From Streptomyces sp. 71268 (GTDB taxonomy: Bacteria > Actinomycetota > Actinomycetes > Streptomycetales > Streptomycetaceae), in contig NZ_CP114200.1 in NCBI RefSeq assembly GCF_029392895.1, positions 4,557,001 to 4,621,000 on the forward strand: DNA of 64,000 nt, written 5' to 3'. Both the position numbers and the translations under genes were made by a program. Below, piece by piece: positions 18,483-26,892 of this stretch (positions within the stretch are counted from its first letter, which is position 1; each line of letters opens with the position of its first letter). Below the pieces are notes generated by a model. It saw nothing but the letters and a program-made list of their open reading frames with translations. It had not been told where the DNA came from and did no database searches.

Positions 18483-19459
18483 TGGTTACGGCGGGGCCCG
18501 GGCCCGTCCTGGTGGCCACCGAGGCGGCCGATGTCACGGCGGACATGGTGATCGATCGGCTCAACCAGCGTGGCGTGCCCGTGGTCAGGTTCGATCCCGC
18601 CGACATGGCCGGCGGAGAGCTGACCATCACGGCCCTCTTCGGCTCCTCCGACGCTCCGATGGCAGGGTGGCTTCGTACGCCTTCGCGTCGGGTGCCCCTG
18701 GAGGACGCCCGGTCGGTGTACTGGCGCCGTCCCGTCTGGCCCGCCTATGAGCATCTGGACGAGGCTGACGCTCAGTTCGCGGCGGCGCAGACACGCTTTG
18801 GGCTTGGTGGCGTCCTGCATGCGCTGGAAGGGTGTCTGTGGCTGAACCACCCGCTGCGGAACCTCGCCGCGGACTACAAGCCACATCAACTCGCCGTGGC
18901 CCGACGGATGGGTCTGACCATCGCGCCCACTGTGGTGACCAACGATCCGGACACGGCACGACAGTTCATCACGGCGCATGGCCAGGTGGTCTACAAGACG
19001 TTGCGATGGACCCCCTACGAGCGCGGCGGCACGGCCATGACGAGCTGGGCCGAGCTGGTCAGCGCCGACGAGGTGGATGAGTCGATCCGCGTGACGCCAC
19101 ACCTCTTCCAAGCCCGTGTGGACAAAGAGGCGGATGTGCGGGTGCTCGTGGTCGGCCGGAGGGTCTTCGCCGTACGGATCGACTCCGACCTGCTGGATTG
19201 GCGCAAGGACTACTCCGCGTTGTCCTATCGGGTCATCGATCTCCCCGCAGCCCTGTCGAAATGCCTGCTGGCCTACCTTGAGTACTTCGGTCTCCCCTCG
19301 GGGAGCTTCGACATGGCTCTCGGGCGTGACGGCGCGTTCCACTGGCTGGAACTGAACCCCAATGGTCAATGGGGGTTCCTGGAGGAGGCCACCGGCTTGG
19401 ACATGGCTGGCGCCTTCGCGGACCTCCTGGCCCAAGGAGGGCGCGATGTCCCGGTTTGA
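18482..19459 (+). CDS. tgmB: ATP-grasp ribosomal peptide maturase
   Basis: 325 residues, the usual length for the MvdD/TgmB group of ATP-grasp ligases. Landmarks are the N-terminal domain with SVYWRRPVWP, WLNHP and KPHQLAVARRMGL, the ATP-binding VVYKTLRW, and the metal-binding end FHWLELNPNGQWGFLE. It would activate Asp/Glu side chains of the precursor as acyl phosphates for attack by Thr/Ser hydroxyls. It starts one base inside the precursor stop codon and overlaps the methyltransferase gene by 14 nt. Leader recognition is expected through the PWGVRRM-type motif in the precursor. Confidence 0.92.
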   Translation: MVTAGPGPVLVATEAADVTADMVIDRLNQRGVPVVRFDPADMAGGELTITALFGSSDAPMAGWLRTPSRRVPLEDARSVYWRRPVWPAYEHLDEADAQFAAAQTRFGLGGVLHALEGCLWLNHPLRNLAADYKPHQLAVARRMGLTIAPTVVTNDPDTARQFITAHGQVVYKTLRWTPYERGGTAMTSWAELVSADEVDESIRVTPHLFQARVDKEADVRVLVVGRRVFAVRIDSDLLDWRKDYSALSYRVIDLPAALSKCLLAYLEYFGLPSGSFDMALGRDGAFHWLELNPNGQWGFLEEATGLDMAGAFADLLAQGGRDVPV

Positions 19460-20657
19460 CACGGCGGGTGAACGTCGGGCGCTGGCCGCGCGGTTGGCAC
19501 GAGCCGGTGTCCTGTCGAGCCCGGAGCTCCGCGCGGCGGTGGAGGCCGTGCCGCGCGAGGTGTTCCTGCGTCCGGGGGTGTTCCTGCCCGAGGACGGCGG
19601 CCGCTGGCGTCCCGTGCTCGCCGCGAGGACGGCGCCCGAGGAGTGGGCCGCCATCGCGTACAGCGACCGGTCGCTGGCCACCCAACTCGACGGTCACCTG
19701 ACCGCCGACCAGGTGGGTGGATGGGTGAGAGGGACCCCCACCTCGTCCTCCACCGTGCCCGCGACCGTCGTGAGCATGATCGAACGCATGGGGCTCGCGG
19801 AGGGGCACACGGTGCTGGAGATCGGCACCGGCACCGGCTACTCAACGGCTCTGATGTGTCACCGCCTGGGGGAGGACAACGTCACCACCATCGAGGTCGA
19901 CCCGCGGGTGGCGACCCGTGCGGACGACGCGCTCGAAGCGGCCGGCTACTCCACCTGGACCGTCATCGGAGACGGGCTGGTCGGTCACCCTCGTCGAGCG
20001 CCGTACGACCGTGTCGTCGCCACCTGCGCGGTACGCCGTGTCCCGTACACGTGGGTGCGCCAAACCAGGGTGGGTGGTCGCATCCTGGCCACGATCGGCT
20101 CCTGGGCGTACGGCACCGGCCTGGCCGAGGTCACCGTGCACGGCGACGGCACCGCACAGGGCCGGATAGTGGGCCGCTCCTCGTTCATGCAAGCCCGCTC
20201 CCAGGCCACTCCGACTGACCTGGGGGACTTGGAGGCGCGTGCCGCGTACGCCGACACCGAACGCGCCACGAGGGTGTCACCCAACCTGCTGGAGGAGTGG
20301 ATGCCGGCGTTCCTCGCTCAGCTCACCGCCCCCGGCAGCCAGTTCGTCCACGGGGCCGACGGCACGGGCGCGCCGGTGTTGTACCTGTTCGACAGCGAGC
20401 GGGAGTCCTTCGCCTCGTTCAGGGAAGGGCCCACCGGGTGGGTGGTCAGACAGGGCGGCCCGGTGGCGTTGTGGGACCGTGTCGAGTCCACCTTGATCGC
20501 GTGGCGCGCCGTCGGCAGTCCGGACGTGGACTGCGTCCGGCTCCACATCACCGACCGCTCGCACACGTACTGGATAGGCGGCGGGATCGGTGGCAGCCCG
20601 GTGGAGCCGCTGGGCGGCGCGGTCGATCCGTTGCGTTGGGAAGATCGGGTCGCCTGA
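19446..20657 (+). CDS. tgmC: PIMT-like O-methyltransferase of the ATP-grasp RiPP system
   Basis: 403 residues. The central domain is a protein-L-isoaspartate O-methyltransferase homologue with SAM motif I VLEIGTGTGYSTALM, preceded by SSSTVPATVVSMIERM. The N-terminal 70 residues and the C-terminal 150 residues go beyond ordinary PIMT (about 220 aa), as in graspetide-associated enzymes. In the fuscimiditide pathway the corresponding enzyme methylates an Asp of the crosslinked peptide, which then cyclises to aspartimide. By homology this cluster could make an aspartimidylated graspetide. The ATG at 19446 overlaps the ligase gene. Confidence 0.9.
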   Translation: MSRFDTAGERRALAARLARAGVLSSPELRAAVEAVPREVFLRPGVFLPEDGGRWRPVLAARTAPEEWAAIAYSDRSLATQLDGHLTADQVGGWVRGTPTSSSTVPATVVSMIERMGLAEGHTVLEIGTGTGYSTALMCHRLGEDNVTTIEVDPRVATRADDALEAAGYSTWTVIGDGLVGHPRRAPYDRVVATCAVRRVPYTWVRQTRVGGRILATIGSWAYGTGLAEVTVHGDGTAQGRIVGRSSFMQARSQATPTDLGDLEARAAYADTERATRVSPNLLEEWMPAFLAQLTAPGSQFVHGADGTGAPVLYLFDSERESFASFREGPTGWVVRQGGPVALWDRVESTLIAWRAVGSPDVDCVRLHITDRSHTYWIGGGIGGSPVEPLGGAVDPLRWEDRVA

Positions 20658-20831
20658 GAGCCGCGATCGTCGGCCGCGATGCGGGCGTCGATCGGGCCAC
20701 GGACGCGCGGCGCGTGCGGGGCGTCAGGAGGAGTGAGGGGAGCGGTAGGCGCGTCGTACGGGTGGGCTAGGCGCTGATCCTGGGCGCGACGGGCGAAACT
20801 CGCTGGCGGGGGCGTGCACACGCGGTCGAAC

Positions 20832-21401
20832 ATGGCGGGCATGAGTGAGCGACCCGAGCGGTGGAGTCAGGCGTCCGTCTATCCCGACATGTGGGCGGAC
20901 CCGGATGACGATCCGCGCAACAACGACGGCGTCAGCCCGGACGGGGAGCTGGCGACGCTGGCGGACTTCCTGTCGGGTTACCGGCTGACCCTGCGGATGA
21001 AGTGCGAGGGCCTGGACGCGGAGCAGCTGGCCCGGCGGTCGGTTCCGCCGTCCACGATGTCGTTGCTCGGCCTGGTGCGGCACCTCGCCGAGGACGAGCG
21101 GGACTGGCGGAACTGGATCAGCGAGGGCGAGCCGCTGCCGAAGCTGTACGGCAGGCGGGACGCGGACTTCGACGAGGCGGTCGCCGACCAGGCCCAGGTC
21201 GACGCCGCGTTCGCGGACCTGGAGCGCGAGCAGGCCGCGACCGACGCGGCGCTGGCCCGCCACCCGGATCTCGGCGAGCGGCTGGGCAAGGACGGGATCG
21301 CCGTACGGGAGCTGTTGGTGCACCGGATCGAGGAGTACGCCCGGCACTGCGGGCACGCGGACCTGTTGCGCGAGTGCGTCGACGGGCGGGTCGGCCAGTA
21401 G
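20832..21401 (+). CDS. DinB family (DUF664) protein
   Basis: About 189 residues with the four-helix DinB/DUF664 pattern: LADFLSGYRLTLRMKCEGL near residue 45, SLLGLVRHLAEDERDW with the first metal-ligand-type His, and LLVHRIEEYARHCGHADLLRE with the C-terminal His pair. Members bind divalent metal and act as thiol-dependent transferases or have no known role. ATG 20841 is an alternative start. There is no operon partner; the gap after it to 21622 holds only GC-rich repeats of the type GCCGGGCGGCCC. Confidence 0.85.
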   Translation: MAGMSERPERWSQASVYPDMWADPDDDPRNNDGVSPDGELATLADFLSGYRLTLRMKCEGLDAEQLARRSVPPSTMSLLGLVRHLAEDERDWRNWISEGEPLPKLYGRRDADFDEAVADQAQVDAAFADLEREQAATDAALARHPDLGERLGKDGIAVRELLVHRIEEYARHCGHADLLRECVDGRVGQ

Positions 21402-21622
21402 GCCCGCGCGCCCGCCGGGGCGCCCGGCGCGTCCGCGCCAGCGATCGGCGTCCGGCCGCCCCAGGCGGCGCCCCGTACCCGCCGGGCGGCCCTGCCTTAG
21501 CCGGGCGGCCCCGCCTTCGCCGAGCGGCCCGAGTCCGGCCCGTACCCGCCGCCATGTCACAGGGCGCGGGGCTGTCTCGTCCCAGGGTGTGTAAGCCACC
21601 GACGAGTACGGAGGAGCACACC

Positions 21623-22141
21623 ATGGACGCGCGACTGAACTACCTGGCCGCCCCGAGCGCCGGCAAGGCGATCAAGCACTTCATGGCGGCGGGGAAGGCG
21701 CTCAAGGAGTCGTCCCTGCCGGCGGTGACGCAGGAGCTGGTGGCGTTGCGGGTGAGCCAGATCAACGGCTGTGCGGCCTGCATCGACATGCACGTCAAGG
21801 AGGCCGCCGCGGCCGGTGAGACGCAGGTGCGGCTGCACCTGGTGGCGGCGTGGCGGGAGGCCACGGTCTTCACCGAGGCCGAGCGCGCGGCGCTGGAGTT
21901 GGCGGAGCAGGGGACCCGGGTGGCGGACGCGGGCACCGGCGTCAGCGACGAGGTGTGGGCGCGGGCCGCCAAGCACTACGACGACGACCAGCTCACCGCC
22001 CTCGTGATGCTGGTGGCCTTCATGAACACCACGAACCGGCTGAACATCATCGCCCAGCAGCCGGCCGGCGCCTACGAGGTCGGCCTCGCCGACCGCATCA
22101 AGGCCGACCTCGCCCGGGGCGAGACGCCCAGCGCGCCGTAG
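21623..22141 (+). CDS. Carboxymuconolactone decarboxylase / AhpD-like protein
   Basis: 172 residues with the AhpD active-site pattern QINGCAACIDMHVKEA: the CxxC pair and the His three residues later form the peroxidase/proton-relay centre. GGAG lies upstream of ATG 21623. It is followed by an ECF41 sigma factor gene and a convergent NAD-dependent epimerase gene, exactly the carboxymuconolactone decarboxylase/oxidoreductase/epimerase context known for ECF41 factors. It is probably a target of that sigma factor; the physiological substrate is unknown. Confidence 0.92.
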   Translation: MDARLNYLAAPSAGKAIKHFMAAGKALKESSLPAVTQELVALRVSQINGCAACIDMHVKEAAAAGETQVRLHLVAAWREATVFTEAERAALELAEQGTRVADAGTGVSDEVWARAAKHYDDDQLTALVMLVAFMNTTNRLNIIAQQPAGAYEVGLADRIKADLARGETPSAP

Positions 22142-22265
22142 GCCCGTACGACTCGACCAGCCCGTACGGGAGGCCGCCGAGGCCCGTGCGCCGTACGGTC
22201 GCCAGGACATACCCGCCCGTGTCGCGCGCCACGGGCGGGCCGGAACAGGTGAAGGGGAAGACGCG

Positions 22266-23186
22266 GTGGACAAGGTCGAGGAGTTCGAGGAGCTGCGACC
22301 GCTGCTCTTCTCGATCGCCTACCGGATCCTGGGCAGCGTGAGCGAGGCCGAGGACGTCGTGCAGGAGGCGTGGCTGCGCTTCGACGGCTCGCCGACCGTG
22401 CCCACGTCGGCCAAGGCTTTCCTCTCCACCACGGTGACCCGGATCGCGATCGACGTGCTGCGCTCGGCGCGGGTGCGACGGGAGGAGTACGTGGGGCCGT
22501 GGTTCCCCGAGCCGCTGCTGAACGACCCGTACCAGGACCCGGAGCGCTCGGCCGAGTTGTCGGACTCGGTGTCGATGGCGGCGTTGCTGTTGCTGGAGCG
22601 GCTGAGTCCGTTGGAGCGGTCGGTGTTCGTGTTGCGGGAGGTGTTCGCCTTCGGGTTCGCCGACATCGCCGCGGCGGTGGGGCGCTCGGAGTCGGCGTGC
22701 CGGCAACTGCTCGTACGGGCGCGGCGGCACATGGCGGCCGGGCGGCCACGGTTCGCCGCGGACCGGCGGGAGCGGCAGGAGTTGGCCACCCGGTTCTTCG
22801 ACGCCCTGCGCGGGGGTGACGTCGCCGGGCTGCGGGACCTGCTCGCCGCCGACGTGCAGATGGTCGGCGACGGCGGCGGCAAGGCCCCGCAGCTCGCCCG
22901 GGCGGTGGCCGGCGCCGACAACGTGGCCCGGCTGTTGGGCTCGGTCATGCCGCTGCTGGCCCGGGTCGAGGTGACGTTCGAGCCGCGCGAACTCAACGGC
23001 CAGCCCGGCGCCATCTTCCGCGACCGGGACGGCAGGGTCCTCAACACCCTCGCGCTCGACGTACGCGACGGGCAGGTGCAGGCCATCCGCTCGGTCATCA
23101 ACCCGGACAAGCTCGGCCACCTGGGGCCGCTCGCGGACGTCTGGGCCATCGACGGCCAGGTCAGGCGGGCGCGGCGGGGCAGGTGA
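22266..23186 (+). CDS. sigJ: ECF41-family RNA polymerase sigma factor (SigJ-like)
   Basis: 306 residues: sigma region 2 (LLFSIAYRILGSVSEAEDVVQEAWLR), region 4 (LSPLERSVFVLREVFAFGFADIAAAVG) and a C-terminal SnoaL-like domain of about 110 residues. All three ECF41 marker motifs are readable: WFPEP (for WLPEP) in the linker, DGGGK (for DGGGR) in the SnoaL domain and NPDKL near the end. In this family the C-terminal extension replaces an anti-sigma factor. The start is GTG 22266 with a GAAGGGGAA element upstream. The AhpD-like gene lies 124 nt upstream. Confidence 0.93.
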   Translation: MDKVEEFEELRPLLFSIAYRILGSVSEAEDVVQEAWLRFDGSPTVPTSAKAFLSTTVTRIAIDVLRSARVRREEYVGPWFPEPLLNDPYQDPERSAELSDSVSMAALLLLERLSPLERSVFVLREVFAFGFADIAAAVGRSESACRQLLVRARRHMAAGRPRFAADRRERQELATRFFDALRGGDVAGLRDLLAADVQMVGDGGGKAPQLARAVAGADNVARLLGSVMPLLARVEVTFEPRELNGQPGAIFRDRDGRVLNTLALDVRDGQVQAIRSVINPDKLGHLGPLADVWAIDGQVRRARRGR

Positions 23187-23205
23187 CCGGCCGGGGAGCC
23201 GGTCA
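23184..23205. terminator. Bidirectional hairpin joining two convergent stop codons
   Basis: TGACCGGC and GCCGGTCA form a perfect 8-bp stem with a 6-nt loop. The left arm begins with the stop codon of the sigma factor gene and the right arm ends with the stop codon of the minus-strand epimerase gene, so one structure could end both transcripts. Confidence 0.6.
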
Positions 23206-24135
23206 GGCGGCGTCGGCGGGGGCGCGGAAGTAATGGCCCTGGTCGAGCTGTTCGAGCAGGCCGGGGTGGGTCGGCTGCCAGCCGAGGAGGTCGCGGGTCA
23301 GGGCGCTGGAGGCGGGGGTGTCCAGGCCGAGGAAGGGGCTCATCCAGGAGAAGTGCTCGGCCGCGGCGGCGGAGGCCACCGGGGCCACCGAGGCCACCGG
23401 CAGGTCGAGGTGGCGGCCGATCGTCTCGGCGATAGCGCGGATCGGGACGCCCTCCTCGGCGACGCCGTGCAGCACCGCACCGGCCGGGGCCCGCTCGACC
23501 GCGAGGTGGAACAGGCGCGCCACGTCGACGCGGTGCGCGGCGGGCCAGCGCTGGGAGCCGTCGCCGAGGTAGCCGGAGACGCCCGTGGCGCGGGCGGTGG
23601 CGATCAGGGCGGCCAGCAGGCCGGGGTCGCCGTCGCCGTGGCAGGTGGTGGCGAGCCGGAGCACGCTCGCCCGCACGCCTCGGTCGGCGAGTTCGAGCGC
23701 GGCGCGGGCGGTGGCCGACCGGTGGGCGAGCGGTGAGTCGCCGCTGGCGAGCGGGGTGTTCTCGGTCAGTACCAGCCCGGGCGTGAGGCCGGCCAGGCCG
23801 CTGGCGAGGACGAAGGGCCGGTCGGAGTGGGCGAGCGCGTCGCCGAAGGCGTCGACGGCGCGGCGGTCGGCGTCGACGGCGGCCTGGTAGTCACCGGCGA
23901 AGGCGGTGTCGTGCTTGAACGCGAGGTGGATCACGCCGTCCGCCGCGTCCGCCGTCTCCCGCAACACGTCGAGGTCGTCCAGGGTGCCGCGGACGACGTC
24001 GACACCGGCCGCGCCGAGCGCGGCGGCCGAGGCGTCGGAGCGGGCGAGCCCGACGACCTGGTGCCCCACGGCGAGGAGTTCGGGGACGAGGGCGGAGCCG
24101 ATCCAACCGGACGCGCCGGTCACGAAGATGCGCAT
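23203..24135 (-). CDS. NAD(P)-dependent epimerase/dehydratase family protein (SDR)
   Basis: 310 residues. The N-terminal GASGWIG glycine motif (in MRIFVTGASGWIGSALVPEL) shows an extended SDR binding NAD(P). The catalytic Tyr/Lys pair is not in canonical YxxxK form: the region around ENTPLASGDSPLAHRSATARAA replaces it, so this may be an atypical or NmrA-like member. It is the epimerase partner of the ECF41 locus. It is divergent from a TetR gene, with repeated TGATGTCA elements between them. The start is the ATG at 24133-24135 where the Rossmann strand begins. Confidence 0.88.
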   Translation of the reverse strand: MRIFVTGASGWIGSALVPELLAVGHQVVGLARSDASAAALGAAGVDVVRGTLDDLDVLRETADAADGVIHLAFKHDTAFAGDYQAAVDADRRAVDAFGDALAHSDRPFVLASGLAGLTPGLVLTENTPLASGDSPLAHRSATARAALELADRGVRASVLRLATTCHGDGDPGLLAALIATARATGVSGYLGDGSQRWPAAHRVDVARLFHLAVERAPAGAVLHGVAEEGVPIRAIAETIGRHLDLPVASVAPVASAAAAEHFSWMSPFLGLDTPASSALTRDLLGWQPTHPGLLEQLDQGHYFRAPADAA

Positions 24136-24163
24136 GCGAAGAACCCCAGACGTTGAGTGGCGA

Positions 24164-24203
24164 CTGATGTCAGTCAGTGTCATCAACGTACACCTGATGT
24201 CAG
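24164..24203. promoter_or_regulatory. Probable TetR operator: two CTGATGTCAG repeats
   Basis: CTGATGTCAG occurs at 24164-24173 and 24194-24203 in the divergent promoter of the epimerase and TetR genes. Each is nearly palindromic. A TAGGAT -10 candidate at 24218-24223 lies 7 nt before the TetR ATG, suggesting a nearly leaderless transcript. Confidence 0.5.
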
Positions 24204-24229
24204 AGACTGTCGTCACGTAGGATCGGCGC

Positions 24230-24796
24230 ATGGGACGATGGGAGCCGGACGCGGGTGGCCGCCTGGCGCGGGCGGCGTTGGAGCTGTACGCCGAGCGAGG
24301 CTACGAACAGACCACGGTCGCGGAGATCGCGCAGCGGGCCGGCGTCACCGAGCGGACCTTCTTCCGGCACTACGCGGACAAGCGCGAGGTGCTGTTCGGC
24401 GCGTCGGACGAGATGTACGAGGTGCTGTCGAGCGCGGTCGGCGCGGCGCCGCCGGCGGCGACGCCGCTGCGGGCGCTGACGGCCGGGCTCGTGGCGCTGG
24501 CCGGGTTGTGTGCCGAGCGGCACGAGCACGCCCGGCAGCGGCAGGCCGTCATCGCGGCCAACGCCAGCCTCCGCGAACGCGAGTTGATCAAGCTGGCGGC
24601 GATGGCGACAGGGCTGGCCGACGCCCTGCGCCGGCGCGGCGTCGCCGACCCGACCGCGACCCTGGCCGCCGAGGCGGGGATCGCCGCCTTCAGGGTCGGC
24701 TTCGAACTGTGGCTCTCGGGACCCGCGGAGGTCGATCCGGCGCGGGTGGTGCGGGAGGCGCTGGACGAGTTGGGGGGCGTGTTCGCGGGCGGTTAG
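24230..24796 (+). CDS. TetR family transcriptional regulator
   Basis: 188 residues. The N-terminal HTH is typical: AALELYAERGYEQTTVAEIAQRAGVTERTFFRHYADKREVLF as a continuous TetR_N domain (residues 13-54). The C-terminal ligand domain is helical and Ala-rich. It is divergent from the epimerase gene and most likely represses it and itself through the TGATGTCA repeats between them. The ligand is unknown. Confidence 0.92.
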   Translation: MGRWEPDAGGRLARAALELYAERGYEQTTVAEIAQRAGVTERTFFRHYADKREVLFGASDEMYEVLSSAVGAAPPAATPLRALTAGLVALAGLCAERHEHARQRQAVIAANASLRERELIKLAAMATGLADALRRRGVADPTATLAAEAGIAAFRVGFELWLSGPAEVDPARVVREALDELGGVFAGG

Positions 24797-25247
24797 ACCT
24801 CGCGACGAGTCGCCACCACCGGGCGGTCGGGCCCGCCGTCGGCCCGCCCGCCAGCCACCGACGCCTACGCCCAGCGCCGGCCGGCTCGCGGCTTCCCGTG
24901 GTCGCGCCCTCGGGCCCGTACGGTCGGTCCCGGACGGTGCGTACACCCGATCTGGGGCTCGTACGCCTGGCCCGCGTGGCGAATGCGGATCGGTTCGCAG
25001 GGCGAATGTGGTCCGTCCGTGGAGCGCATCGCGGTCCGGTCTTTCGGGGGCGTACGACCGGGCTCGGGGAGGCGTGAGGCCCGGCCGGGGCGACGGTTAT
25101 GGGCTGGCCCGCGCGACGGAATTCCGGCCCCCCCGGACGAGGCGAACGCGTCCGATCCGAGGGAGGGAAAGCCCGGCCCACGGGGAGGGAATTGCCGGGC
25201 CCGGCGGGTGGGAAATGCCCGGCCCGGGGGTCGGGAAATGCCCGGGC
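24797..25247. repeat. Intergenic region with four GGGAAATGCCCGG-type palindromic repeats
   Basis: 450 bp without a gene. At 25165, 25187, 25210 and 25233 there are four copies of a 22-23 bp element with core GGGAAATGCCCGGCCC, each able to fold as a small hairpin. The array ends against the stop codon of the HxlR gene, so it may act as its terminator or as an mRNA 3' structure. Confidence 0.55.
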
Positions 25248-25577
25248 TTACGGGAGGGCTTGCAGGCGCTCCATGTGGTCCTCGCCCCACTGGCCGAGTG
25301 GGGTGAGGGCCGTGAGGAGGGTGTGGCCGAAGTCGGTCAGCGAGTACTCCACCTTGGGCGGGACCTGCTGGTGGACCTCGCGGTGCACCAGGCCGCTGGC
25401 CTCCAGTTCGCGCAGGTGCAGGATGAGCATGCGCTCGCTGATCCCCTCCACCGTGCGGCGCAACTCCCCGAACCGTAGCGGCCCTTCGCCGAGCCAGAAC
25501 AGGATCAGGCCCTTCCATTTGCCGCCCATGACGTCGATCGCGGCGTCGAGACCGCAGGTGTAACCGCGCTTCTTCAT
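25248..25577 (-). CDS. HxlR family transcriptional regulator
   Basis: 109 residues, full length for the family. It has the hallmark start GYTCGLDAAIDVMGGKWKGLILFWL, a winged helix with LRFGELRRTVEGISERMLILHLRELE and VEYSLTDFGHTL. The Cys near the N-terminus is common in redox- or aldehyde-responsive HxlR members. It is divergent from the imine-reductase-like gene, so it probably controls that gene. Confidence 0.93.
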   Translation of the reverse strand: MKKRGYTCGLDAAIDVMGGKWKGLILFWLGEGPLRFGELRRTVEGISERMLILHLRELEASGLVHREVHQQVPPKVEYSLTDFGHTLLTALTPLGQWGEDHMERLQALP

Positions 25578-25598
25578 CGGCCCTTCCCCTCACACAAA

Positions 25599-25629
25599 TG
25601 TGGGTACCAGACAGAATTGTAGGTACTTG
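25599..25629. promoter_or_regulatory. Probable HxlR operator: direct repeat TGTRGGTAC
   Basis: TGTGGGTACCAG (25599-25610) and TGTAGGTACTTG (25618-25629) are direct repeats 19 bp apart, in the shared promoter of the divergent HxlR and reductase genes, 22-52 nt upstream of the HxlR ATG. They resemble the paired GTAC sites used by HxlR regulators. Confidence 0.5.
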
Positions 25630-25780
25630 CCGAAGTGGTGGTGGGCCGCGCAGCATGGAACAGCCCTCACGCCGCGCCCTCGCGAATCTCACGTACTGGC
25701 GCGCTAATTCTCCGTGTGGGCACCGGTGTTGAGCCCCTATGTCGGCTCCCGGTAATTCGGCGTCTGGCAGGAGCAACGCA

Positions 25781-26734
25781 ATGACCGAGCAGGACCGTAC
25801 GCCCGAGCAGGACCGTACGCCCGAGCAGGACCGTACGCCCGAGCAGGACCGTACCCCCGTGACCGTCGTCGGCCTCGGCTCGATGGGTAGTGCGCTCGCG
25901 GAGGCGTTCCTCGCGGCCGGGCACCCGACCACCGTCTGGAACCGCACCCCGGACAGGGCCACGCCCCTCGTGGCCAAGGGCGCCGAGCACGCCCCCACGG
26001 TGGGCGCCGCGATCGCCGCGAGCCCGCTGGTCATCACCTGCCTGACCACGTACGAGAGCACCATCGAGGCCCTGGAACCGGCCGCCGGGGCGCTCCGGGG
26101 GCGGGCCCTGACCACGCTCAACAGCGGTTCGCCGGCGGGTGCGCGGCAGATGGCGGAGTGGGCGCGCGGGCACGGGGCGCGCTACCTGGGGGGCGCGGTC
26201 AAGAACGTGCCGTCCGCCGTGGGCGCCCCGGACACGCTGCTGTACTACGGCGGAGACGGCGACGTCTTCGAGGAGTTCGCGCCGACGCTGCGGGTGCTGG
26301 GCGGCGACACCGTCTACCTCGGCGCCGACCCGGACCTGGCGGCGCTGTACGAGATGGCGGTGGGCGGCACCCTGCTGCCCGCGCTCGTCGGCTTCTTCCA
26401 GGGCGCGGCGGCGCTCCAGGCCCGTGGCCTGCCGGTCGCCTCGATGGTGCGGTTCAGCACCAAGTGGTTCGAGATGATCAACTCGATCCTCCCGGTCTTC
26501 GCCGACGAGATCGACCGTGGCGAGTACGGCGAGCCCGCGTCCTCGGTGAACCTGTTCCTGGCCGGGGCGGCGCACGACGCGGAACTCGGCGCTGAGGCCA
26601 ACCTCGACGTGACCTGGCACGAGCCCTTCCACGACCTGCTCAGGCGGGCGGTCGAGGCCGGCCACGGCGACCACAGCATCTCCGCCCTGACGGAGGTGCT
26701 GAAGCTGCCGGAGCCGGGGCGGAGCGGGAAGTAG
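25781..26734 (+). CDS. Imine-reductase-like NAD(P)-dependent oxidoreductase
   Basis: 317 residues. The Rossmann motif VVGLGSMGSALAEAFLAAG, followed by TTVWNRT, identifies the beta-hydroxyacid dehydrogenase/imine reductase superfamily. The C-terminal half is the all-helical dimerisation domain, and AALYEMAVGG occupies the position of the usual catalytic residue segment. ATG 25781 is chosen for its AGGAG; ATG 25739 is possible. The first 26 residues contain four tandem EQDRTP repeats, absent from ordinary family members. The divergent HxlR regulator suggests induction by a small reactive compound. Substrate unknown. Confidence 0.88.
   Translation: MTEQDRTPEQDRTPEQDRTPEQDRTPVTVVGLGSMGSALAEAFLAAGHPTTVWNRTPDRATPLVAKGAEHAPTVGAAIAASPLVITCLTTYESTIEALEPAAGALRGRALTTLNSGSPAGARQMAEWARGHGARYLGGAVKNVPSAVGAPDTLLYYGGDGDVFEEFAPTLRVLGGDTVYLGADPDLAALYEMAVGGTLLPALVGFFQGAAALQARGLPVASMVRFSTKWFEMINSILPVFADEIDRGEYGEPASSVNLFLAGAAHDAELGAEANLDVTWHEPFHDLLRRAVEAGHGDHSISALTEVLKLPEPGRSGK
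25787..25858 (+). repeat. Four exact-type 18-bp repeats inside the reductase gene
   Basis: GAGCAGGACCGTACGCCC is repeated at 25787, 25805, 25823 and 25841; only the last copy differs by one base. Each encodes EQDRTP. The period is a multiple of three, so copy-number changes would keep the frame. Confidence 0.95.
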
Positions 26735-26892
26735 GTCGCGGGCGCGGGCGCGCGAACGGGTGACCGCGTGACCGGGTGACCGCGCGACCGGTGCGGGTGC
26801 GGTGCCTCGGGGGCGGGCGCCCGTCGGGCACCGGCGCGCGGGGCGGCCCCGTCGCGAGGACCGGGCCGCCGTGTGGTGTGGCGTGGCCCGCG

